Assembly: GCA_018668425.1 (NCBI GenBank)
Contig: JABJDB010000013.1
Span: forward strand, 1 to 44,671
Origin: Nitrososphaerota archaeon
GTDB taxonomy: Archaea > Thermoproteota > Nitrososphaeria > Nitrososphaerales > Nitrosopumilaceae
Direction of reading: 5' to 3'
DNA length: 44,671 nucleotides
The position numbers and the translations under genes are program-made. The notes beneath the pieces are model-generated. The model saw nothing but the letters and a program-made list of their open reading frames with translations, had not been told where the DNA came from and did not search any database. Positions 37,209 through 44,671 of the stretch are shown in pieces (the stretch's first letter is position 1; every line of letters starts with the position of its first letter).

Positions 37209-37304
37209 TTACAAGTAACAAGAACATTTTTTTGAAATATGTCTGGAGCATCCAAATATTTTATGATCTTTACAACCACACAAAAAGCATTTTTTAGTAG
37301 TCAT
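37209..37304 (-). CDS. 31-aa Cys-rich mini-protein
   Basis: MTTKKCFLCGCKDHKIFGCSRHISKKCSCYL; start codon overlaps upstream stop as ATGA (37304..37301). Confidence 0.55.
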   Translation of the reverse strand: MTTKKCFLCGCKDHKIFGCSRHISKKCSCYL

Positions 37305-37699
37305 AGTTTTTTAATTAATTCATCTGTATAATACATCATTTGTTTGTCTTCTAATGCTTCTAAAATTTTTAATCTCATATTTTTGATACGGTAAACATCA
37401 TCAACATACAAAGGGGTCATAGTTTCTATTTCTTTTTCAAAATAGTAATTTTCTAAATAATTTTCAAATTTTGATTGTAATTTCTCATAATCAGATAAGG
37501 GGATTTTTTCTGAATCAATTTTTTTAGTAATTACTTTAAGGAATCCATTGATTTTTAATAATTCTTTTTTAATTTTTTCAAGATCTCCTGGTTTGTCATC
37601 AAATGTTTTTAGAACATTATAGGAATCAACAAACTGAACAAGTATTTTTTTTAAATGTTCAATATAGGTAATCATGGTTAGTCCTACAAAGATATCCAA
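37301..37699 (-). CDS. Hypothetical helical protein
   Basis: 132-aa ORF; alternative start at internal ATG (MITYIEHL). Confidence 0.6.
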   Translation of the reverse strand: MDIFVGLTMITYIEHLKKILVQFVDSYNVLKTFDDKPGDLEKIKKELLKINGFLKVITKKIDSEKIPLSDYEKLQSKFENYLENYYFEKEIETMTPLYVDDVYRIKNMRLKILEALEDKQMMYYTDELIKKL

Positions 37700-37748
37700 T
37701 CTAAAGTTTAGGAAAAATAGCTTGACTTGTCTAAAAATTACACATTTG

Positions 37749-37758
37749 CTTTAAATTA
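37749..37758 (+). promoter_or_regulatory. Putative TATA box of thrC
   Basis: CTTTAAATTA about 23-32 nt upstream of ATG 37781; lies within the upstream-extended ORF, supporting the shorter start. Confidence 0.45.
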
Positions 37759-37780
37759 TCACTATTTGTCTCAAAGAATA

Positions 37781-39118
37781 ATGCAAGGTGATGCTTATCT
37801 CAAATGTATTGATCCACAATGTGGGTTAGAATACCCAATTATGAGTACAAATGTTCAATGTGAGAAAGGTCACCTATTAGATGTAAAATACAAAAACAAA
37901 CCTTCTGAAAGTCTAAAAGAAGTATTTTACGAAAGAAGAAACTCGCAAGGTAGTATTTTCAACGAAAGTGGGGTTTGGAGATTTAGAGAATTATTGAATT
38001 TTTGTCAAATAGATACAGAAAATATTGAAGAGTGTTCAAAATATTTAGTTTCATTAGATGGTGCTGAAGGACGATTATCAAAACCATACCACATGTCAAA
38101 AGCTGCTGAATTTTTAGAAATTTCAAGTGATAATTTATGGTTACAACCAGAAGGATACAACCCAAGTGGTTCTTTCAAAGATAACGGAATGGCAACAGCT
38201 GTAACTCATGCAAAAATGGTGGGTGCCAAAAAAATTGTTTGTGCATCAACAGGAAATACATCAGCTGCTGCAGGAATGTTTGCAGCAAACGAGGGGATTA
38301 ATTGTGATGTGCATATTCCAGCAGGTCAAATTGCCCCAGGAAAACTTAGTCAAGCATATCAATATGGAGCACAAATTCTTGAAATTGATGGTAATTTTGA
38401 TGATGCACTAAAACAATCATTAGAAGATGCAAATAATCATGACGGCTATACAGTAAACTCTGTAAATCCATTTAGAATTGAAGGACAAAAAACAATTCCA
38501 TTTAGAGCATTAGAATATCTAAACTGGGAAGCACCTGATTGGATAGTATATCCAGGAGGAGCATTAGGAAACACATCAAGTTGTGGAAAAGCTTTGATGG
38601 AATTATATCAGTGGGGTTGGATTAAAAAAATTCCACGAATCGCAGTAATTAATTCTGAAGGTGCAAGCACATTATCTGATTTGTATAATGGAAAATTTGA
38701 AGGTGAGGAATTAAGATGGAATAAAGGAAAACCAAACACGGAATTAATTTCTAGATATTATGATCATTTAGATAAAGAAGGGTTACGACCAAAGACTAAA
38801 GCAACTGCAATTCAAATTGGCAGACCTGCAAATATTCTAAAAGGTTTACGGGCACTTGAATTCACAAATGGTGTAGTAACTACAGTTTCAGATTCAGAAA
38901 TGCTTGATGGAATGTCAGTAGTTGGACTAAATGGATTTGATTGTGAAATGGCTTCAGGAGCTACAGTTGTAGGGATAAAAAAATTGATCAATGAAGGAAT
39001 AATTAGTAAAGACGATACGGTTGTAGGAATCCTCACAGGAAGACAAAAAGATGCAATGCTTCCAGTAGACTATCACAGTAATTCTGAAAATAAATTTGCA
39101 AACCCTCCAAAAAACTAG
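37781..39118 (+). CDS. thrC: Threonine synthase
   Basis: LKCIDPQCGLEYP zinc-ribbon-like N-terminus; EGYNPSGSFKDNGMATAVTHA (PLP lysine); CASTGNTSAAAGMFAA. Confidence 0.93.
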   Translation: MQGDAYLKCIDPQCGLEYPIMSTNVQCEKGHLLDVKYKNKPSESLKEVFYERRNSQGSIFNESGVWRFRELLNFCQIDTENIEECSKYLVSLDGAEGRLSKPYHMSKAAEFLEISSDNLWLQPEGYNPSGSFKDNGMATAVTHAKMVGAKKIVCASTGNTSAAAGMFAANEGINCDVHIPAGQIAPGKLSQAYQYGAQILEIDGNFDDALKQSLEDANNHDGYTVNSVNPFRIEGQKTIPFRALEYLNWEAPDWIVYPGGALGNTSSCGKALMELYQWGWIKKIPRIAVINSEGASTLSDLYNGKFEGEELRWNKGKPNTELISRYYDHLDKEGLRPKTKATAIQIGRPANILKGLRALEFTNGVVTTVSDSEMLDGMSVVGLNGFDCEMASGATVVGIKKLINEGIISKDDTVVGILTGRQKDAMLPVDYHSNSENKFANPPKN

Positions 39119-39270
39119 TCACATTATTTAGGCTCAAAAAAATATAATTACAATTAACATCTTAAGAGTTAAATCCAAGTTTTACAAAATTTAACTAACC
39201 AAAAGATGGTGCAAAAAAACTAAATGAATAAAGGATATTGTTATTCTAAGAAAATTTTTCGGAGAAAACT

Positions 39271-40518
39271 ATGGTAGAATTATGGGTTGAAATTACAACC
39301 TTGGCAGTTTTAATTGGATTGTCTGGATTTTTCAGCGGTTTAGAAGTTGCATTAGTAGGAGTAAGAAAATCAAAAGTAATTCAATTATTTAATGAAGGTA
39401 AAAAAGGCTCAAAAGCATTACACAAATTAAAAATGAATCCCAGCTGGATGATGTCCAGTGTTAATTTAGGAAATAATCTTGTAAATGTTGGAGCATCAGC
39501 CCTTGCAACAACTGTTGCAATCAGATTATTTGGAAATGATGGATTAGGAATTGCAGTAGGTGCAATGACATTTTTAATTCTAGTATTTGGTGAGATTACT
39601 CCAAAAACATATTGTAATGCAAATTCTACAAAAATTGCATTAAGATATGCACCAATATTATTGGGATTCAGTTATGTTCTATACCCAGTAGTGAAATTCT
39701 TTGAAGTAATTACAAAAGGAGTTGTAAAAATGACTGGCAGTAGTGCAACACCACCACCAATTACAGAAGAAGAAATCAAAGGAGTGATTGATCAAGGGTT
39801 AGAGGAGAAAGCTATTGAAAAAGATGAGATGGAGCTAGTTCATGGTGCACTAAAGTTTGATGATACAGTAATTCGCTCAGTAATGACTCCAAGAACAAAA
39901 ATGTTTTCACTAAATTCCAAAATGTTACTTTTTGAAGCACTGCCACAAATTAATCAAAAAGGATATTCAAGAATTCCAATTTATGGTGAGACCGGAGATG
40001 ATATTGTAGGATTTATTCATGTCAGAGACGTTCTCAAAGAATTAGAAAAAGACAATAAAATGACCAGCCTAGAAGAAATATCTCGAAAACCAGTTTTTGC
40101 ATCTCAAGAAAAAATGGTCAGTGCACTTCTAAAAGAAATGAAAGGAAGAAAAACACACATGGCAATAGTTGTTGATGAGCATGGTGGCGTTGAAGGGTTA
40201 GTGACTTTGGAGGACTTGCTTGAAGAAATAGTAGGAGAGATTGAAGATGAAACAGATTTGACAAGAAAAAAAGAGTTTGAAAGAATTGATAAAGACACAA
40301 TCATCACAAACGGCGATATAGAAATCGATGTAATTAATGAGATTTTTAAAACTAAAATTCCCGAAGGTGATGATTACGCATCACTTAATGGGTTGTTACA
40401 TGAAAGACTACAAGATATTCCACAAGAAGGAGATAAAATTGAGATAGATGATCTTCGAATCATAGTTGAAAAGGTTTCAAAAAATATTCCTAAAAAAATT
40501 AGAATTGAAAAAATTTAA
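39271..40518 (+). CDS. HlyC/CorC (CNNM) family protein: DUF21 membrane domain, CBS pair, CorC-HlyC domain
   Basis: LSGFFSGLEVALVGVRKSKV, SVMTPRTKMFSL, VVDEHGGVEGLVTLEDLLEEIVGEIEDE. Confidence 0.92.
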   Translation: MVELWVEITTLAVLIGLSGFFSGLEVALVGVRKSKVIQLFNEGKKGSKALHKLKMNPSWMMSSVNLGNNLVNVGASALATTVAIRLFGNDGLGIAVGAMTFLILVFGEITPKTYCNANSTKIALRYAPILLGFSYVLYPVVKFFEVITKGVVKMTGSSATPPPITEEEIKGVIDQGLEEKAIEKDEMELVHGALKFDDTVIRSVMTPRTKMFSLNSKMLLFEALPQINQKGYSRIPIYGETGDDIVGFIHVRDVLKELEKDNKMTSLEEISRKPVFASQEKMVSALLKEMKGRKTHMAIVVDEHGGVEGLVTLEDLLEEIVGEIEDETDLTRKKEFERIDKDTIITNGDIEIDVINEIFKTKIPEGDDYASLNGLLHERLQDIPQEGDKIEIDDLRIIVEKVSKNIPKKIRIEKI

Positions 40519-40520
40519 AA

Positions 40521-41573
40521 TTAATCTTTTTTAGCAAAATGAGTTTCTAATTTTTGCTTTTTTTCTTTCATATGAAATATTGATTCAGTGTGATTGAAAG
40601 CTTCCTGATATGATTTTTCAAATAACATTGCTTGAAGTAACATGTGGTTTTCAGGAATAACAATTCCTGTTTGATCATCAGAATACATCATTTGTACAGT
40701 ATCTCCAATGGATGTAGTCATGTTAGCATGAATGTGGATCATGTTAGTGTCTGTAAAATTAAATTCCATACTTTGAGCATAATCTCGAACATCTTTTGTG
40801 CCCTTTGCAGTCCAAAGAGTCGCTACTCCAAATTCATTTCTAAAAATATCGTGAATTTCTGAAGGTTTAGGAGCTACACTTTTGAATCTAATATCCATAA
40901 TGTGTAAGTGCATTTGCCTTGTAGGAACTTTGATTGCACGAACGTATAGGGGTGCATCTTTTCCAAAGTATAATTTAACATCATCTCCATGGTGAGGCTT
41001 TTCAGTCATCTCGATAGTATCTGATAATTTCTTTTCAGTTTGTTCAATATCTGCCCAACGTCTAACTAGAGTAACATCAAATCGAATTAAACTATCACCG
41101 AATCTATCACGTAATGGTTCTAAAACTCTCCCCATACCAGTGACGTTGCAGCTACCTTGCATTACATGACTTTTACCTATTGCAAGATCATAGTTTGCCC
41201 TTGAATTAAATAATAAATCAGAAACAGACTCAGAACCAGTTGTTGATTCACCACCTTGATAAATTGCAGGAATATTTTTTGGTTCATAAAGATTTTTTTT
41301 ATTTTTAAAACCATGTCCGCCAGGAGCAGCATCTACAACTAAATCACAAGCATCAAGTGCAGATTCAATAGTACCTGCAATTTTATGGTTTGAAAAATCA
41401 TTTAATTTTCTTTCAGGAACATAAACATCCAAGCCTTTGGAATTTGCAAGGTTTACTTTATCATCTGGAGAATATTTTCCAACACCAATTACATTAATTT
41501 CAGGATCATCTTTTAGAAAAGAAACAATTCTACTTCCAATAGACCCATAACCATTAACAAAAACTTTCTTCAT
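40521..41573 (-). CDS. gap: Archaeal type II glyceraldehyde-3-phosphate dehydrogenase
   Basis: VFVNGYGSIGSRI, VVDAAPGGHGFKNK, MQGSCNVTGMGRVLEPL (catalytic Cys), RRWADIEQ. Confidence 0.92.
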   Translation of the reverse strand: MKKVFVNGYGSIGSRIVSFLKDDPEINVIGVGKYSPDDKVNLANSKGLDVYVPERKLNDFSNHKIAGTIESALDACDLVVDAAPGGHGFKNKKNLYEPKNIPAIYQGGESTTGSESVSDLLFNSRANYDLAIGKSHVMQGSCNVTGMGRVLEPLRDRFGDSLIRFDVTLVRRWADIEQTEKKLSDTIEMTEKPHHGDDVKLYFGKDAPLYVRAIKVPTRQMHLHIMDIRFKSVAPKPSEIHDIFRNEFGVATLWTAKGTKDVRDYAQSMEFNFTDTNMIHIHANMTTSIGDTVQMMYSDDQTGIVIPENHMLLQAMLFEKSYQEAFNHTESIFHMKEKKQKLETHFAKKD

Positions 41574-41809
41574 AACAAATATGCATTATTGCCATTATTT
41601 AGATTATTTTGAATTGTATAGGCATTAAATTTCAATGATCCGAGATGGAATGTTTGGATAATTATTAGATTCCAAAAAGGATCAAAATTTACGAATGATT
41701 TGGTTCCAAAAAATACAAGAATTAGAAAAAAATGATCCGAAGAGGAATCAAAAAAAACAGAGATGTGCCGTAGGGATTAATGATTTTGTTGCCGTATTAG
41801 TACTAAGAA

Positions 41810-43012
41810 ATGAAACAATACAGCATAGTTACAATATTGGCAATAGTTGGTTCCATTTTGGTAGGTTCAGGCATGATAAACCAAGAGGCATCAGCTACTG
41901 AAATTGACGGTGTTTTATCAAAAATGATAGAAATTGACAATAAACTAATAAATCTCAAAAATACAGATGGCGAGTTTAGTGCATCTAAACTTGCAAAAGC
42001 ATCATTTGAGATAAACCAAGTAAAGAACCTGCTTTTGGAGATTAATGAGGCAAATGACAAGAATGGGGACAAAGTAAATGTGATTTATGATCATTTAAAG
42101 AAAGAATATCATAAAGTTATTGAAAAATATCAAAATGAAGTTAAAGAATATCAAAAAGAAAATGGATTAACTGCAAATGAAAAGAAGATTGTATCAAAAA
42201 TATTGAAAAATCAAATTAATTTTAAAAATACAGAATCAGAACACAATCAAGAAATAAACATCAAAAACCAAATCAGTAAAACAATTACTGAAACAGAAGT
42301 AAAAGAGAAATATCAAAAATTAGTAAATAAAATAGGTGAAAAGTTAGCTGACGAGGCAAAAGGTGGAATAGTTCAAAAAATCCACCACAAAATAGCAATT
42401 GATGAGATTTCAAAATCAAAATCATGGGGATTGGCAATTCCTGCAATTGATAGAATTATCACACAAAGCAATGATGATAAAGTAAAAGAGAAATTAACTG
42501 ATATTAAAAATAACATCCAAAAAGTATTGGATAAAAAAGAAAAACAAGGAAAAAGCAATACCGTTTTAGGATTAAAAAATGAAAAGACAGAGAGTGTCTT
42601 AGAGTCAATAAGATTTAATCAAAACGAGATTGGTTTTGGCGGAATTTTAGGTGAGATTTATGATGAGGAAATTCTTGAATCATTACTAGATACTGAAGAT
42701 ATGATATTTGAGATGGAAGAAAATAACTTAGACCTAATTCACCCAATTTTTGAGGATTCATTAAAGAAGACTTTGGTAGAAGTTACAGAAATAGTTGTAG
42801 AAGAAGAAGAAGAAGTTGAAAAAGAAAAAGAAAAACAAAGAAAGAATGCTGCTGAGAAAAAAGGAAACAACAGATCAGACAAAGCAAAAGAAGTTCTTTC
42901 AAGTAATCCAGGTAAATCAAATAGTTCAAATGGAAACAGTTCAAGTAACAACAGTTCAAGTAACTCAAACAGTAACTCAAACAGTAACTCAAATGGAAAA
43001 AATAACAAGTAA
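41810..43012 (+). CDS. Secreted helical protein with Ser/Asn low-complexity C-terminus
   Basis: Signal peptide MKQYSIVTILAIVGSILVGSGMINQEASA; long charged helices; ends SSNGNSSSNNSSSNSNSNSNSNSNGKNNK. Confidence 0.78.
   Translation: MKQYSIVTILAIVGSILVGSGMINQEASATEIDGVLSKMIEIDNKLINLKNTDGEFSASKLAKASFEINQVKNLLLEINEANDKNGDKVNVIYDHLKKEYHKVIEKYQNEVKEYQKENGLTANEKKIVSKILKNQINFKNTESEHNQEINIKNQISKTITETEVKEKYQKLVNKIGEKLADEAKGGIVQKIHHKIAIDEISKSKSWGLAIPAIDRIITQSNDDKVKEKLTDIKNNIQKVLDKKEKQGKSNTVLGLKNEKTESVLESIRFNQNEIGFGGILGEIYDEEILESLLDTEDMIFEMEENNLDLIHPIFEDSLKKTLVEVTEIVVEEEEEVEKEKEKQRKNAAEKKGNNRSDKAKEVLSSNPGKSNSSNGNSSSNNSSSNSNSNSNSNSNGKNNK
42925..43000 (+). repeat. Low-complexity Ser/Asn coding repeat (AACAGTAACTCA-like)
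   Basis: ...aacagttcaagtaactcaaacagtaactcaaacagtaactcaaatgg... Confidence 0.7.
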
Positions 43013-43062
43013 ATTTTAGAAGTTACAAAAGACTAAATGTGTAAAATAGATTCAAAATTTTT

Positions 43063-43767
43063 ATGATTCATGCCCCATCATTAGGAATTGGGGCAGTTAT
43101 TGCATCAATAGTGATTGTTGCAGTATTTTTTGGAGTAACAAATTTTTCAAATGAATCAGAATTAGTAATCGAACCAACCCCGACTGTAGAACCAGTAGGT
43201 CCTGCAAAAATTACAATGGCCACATTTTTGGATAATGGCTCACCAGTTATGGGTAATCCTGATGCAAAGGTTACCCTAGTGGAGTTTGGGGACTATCAAT
43301 GTCATTTTTGTAATGTATTTTTCCATTCAACTGAAGAAAGTATTGTTCAAAAATATGTAGAAACAGGCAAAGTAAAGATAATTTTCAAGGATTTCAACAT
43401 TATTGGTCCTGACTCGGTAAATGCATCACATGGAGCACATTGTGCAAGTGAGCAAGGATTGTTTTGGGAGTATCATGATATTTTGTATAATAATTGGACA
43501 GGGGAAAATAATGGATGGGCAGCATCAGAGAATCTTTTGAAATTTGCAGAAGAGATCAAAGTTGATGTTGATAAATGGTCAGAGTGCATGAATAATGGAA
43601 CACATTCACAAACAATTCTTGAAAGTAACAATGATGCAAGGGATTTAGAATTAACTGGAACACCAGCATTTTTTGTAATTGGACCTGATGGAAAAACTAC
43701 AAGATTGTTTGGAGCACAACCATTAGAGACATTTGAAAATATTTTTGAAATAGAATTAAAAAAATAA
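43063..43767 (+). CDS. DsbA-like thioredoxin-fold oxidoreductase, second paralogue
   Basis: N-terminal TM; FGDYQCHFCNVFF (CxxC); KVKIIFKDFNIIGPDS. Confidence 0.9.
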   Translation: MIHAPSLGIGAVIASIVIVAVFFGVTNFSNESELVIEPTPTVEPVGPAKITMATFLDNGSPVMGNPDAKVTLVEFGDYQCHFCNVFFHSTEESIVQKYVETGKVKIIFKDFNIIGPDSVNASHGAHCASEQGLFWEYHDILYNNWTGENNGWAASENLLKFAEEIKVDVDKWSECMNNGTHSQTILESNNDARDLELTGTPAFFVIGPDGKTTRLFGAQPLETFENIFEIELKK

Positions 43768-43865
43768 GATCGCGATCAAATTACGAATAAAATTAAACAT
43801 AAAGTAGTAAAGTTTCCTTCCTAGTTAGTTAGAATTCACACAATATCCTTATTAATGAACCATCG

Positions 43866-43870
43866 GAGGC
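43866..43870 (+). promoter_or_regulatory. Shine-Dalgarno-like GGAGG upstream of HMG-CoA synthase
   Basis: catcGGAGGcaagcttATG; spacing 6 nt. Confidence 0.5.
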
Positions 43871-43876
43871 AAGCTT

Positions 43877-44671
43877 ATGACAGCTGGAGTAGATGACATT
43901 GCAATTTACATCCCACGATTATACATCGATGCAGAAGATTTTGCAAAAGCTAGAGGACTAGACCCTGTAAAATTACAAAAAGGATTAGGTGTTTCTCAAA
44001 TGGCAATCGTTGATTCTAATCAAGACCCAGCTATTCTTGCAGCAAATGCTTGTTTGAAAATTATGCAAAAAAATAAACTATCTCCAGAAGATATTGGTAG
44101 ACTATACGTATCAACTGAATCATCATTTGATGAATCAAAAGCAATGAATTCCTATGTGATTGGAATGTTAGAGCAAGTGTATGGTCAAGGTGCTTTTGAG
44201 CATTGTGGAGGTATTGAGACCAAATTTGCATGTGTAAGTGGCTCTTATGCGCTATATGACAATACAAACTGGATTAGAGCAGGAGAAGCTGAAGGAAAAC
44301 ATGCACTAGTTGTGGTATCAGACATTGCAAAATATGATATCGGTTCTAGCGGTGAGATGACCCAAGGTGCAGGGGCAGTAGTTATGCTTCTTAATGATAA
44401 ACCAAGATTAATGCAGTTTGATCCTAGAGTTACTGCCACATCAATTAAAGATGAATATGACTTTTACAGACCGTTTGGAAAAGAGACGCCAATAGTTCAC
44501 GGTCAATACTCTAACATGCTATACATGATTCAAGTCAGAAAAGCACTTGAAGCATACAAGAAAAAAGTAGTTTCATCAGGATTAGTCAAAATGGAATCAG
44601 GTGAGACAATTCTTGATCACATGGATTACATCAACATGCACTTGCCATACAGCAACATGGGCAAAAAGGCA
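43877..44671 (+). CDS. Hydroxymethylglutaryl-CoA synthase (3' truncated by window edge)
   Basis: MTAGVDDIAIYIPRLYIDAEDFAKARGLDPVKLQKGLGVSQMA...GIETKFACVSGSYALYDNTNWIRAGEAEGKHALVVVSDIAKYD; open to edge so missing from the ORF track. Confidence 0.94.
   Translation, partial: MTAGVDDIAIYIPRLYIDAEDFAKARGLDPVKLQKGLGVSQMAIVDSNQDPAILAANACLKIMQKNKLSPEDIGRLYVSTESSFDESKAMNSYVIGMLEQVYGQGAFEHCGGIETKFACVSGSYALYDNTNWIRAGEAEGKHALVVVSDIAKYDIGSSGEMTQGAGAVVMLLNDKPRLMQFDPRVTATSIKDEYDFYRPFGKETPIVHGQYSNMLYMIQVRKALEAYKKKVVSSGLVKMESGETILDHMDYINMHLPYSNMGKKA

Noticed and set aside
41695-41901. 68-aa plus-strand ORF before the secreted Ser/Asn-rich protein
   Set aside because: Overlaps the signal peptide coding region in another frame and shows no domain-like features.
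42739-43019. Low-complexity ORFs overlapping the Ser/Asn tail (89 aa minus, 69 aa minus, 67 aa plus)
   Set aside because: Artefacts of the repetitive coding sequence of 41810..43012.
1-44671. Mobile element, prophage or defence island
   Set aside because: No transposase, integrase, phage structural, restriction-modification or toxin-antitoxin signatures recognised; the tRNA-Phe is not followed by an integrase.

Overview
This AT-rich window looks like a chromosomal segment of an ammonia-oxidising marine archaeon (Nitrososphaerota/Thaumarchaeota, Nitrosopumilus-like). That is inferred from archaeal aRF1, archaeal AspRS with GatCAB, PurP, type II GAPDH, HMG-CoA synthase, and Nitrosopumilus-style secreted proteins carrying an 'IPxWIKxNAxWWA' motif. 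Most of it is dense housekeeping sequence. The less ordinary parts are: a cbtBA cobalt-transport pair followed by two tandem-duplicated HTH genes and a phnDCE-type ABC transporter whose binding protein has a fused WW-type N-terminal module; a tRNA-Phe(GAA) with an apparent C-C mismatch in its T-stem, followed by a cluster of inverted repeats; an LLM-flavin oxidoreductase/thiolase/DUF35 operon; two DsbA-like paralogues near the window ends; a matrixin-like mini-protease; and several very small ORFs below the 60-aa limit of the ORF track, mostly Cys-rich. No CRISPR array, transposon, integrase or prophage was seen. All homology calls come from reading motifs by eye; no database search was run.
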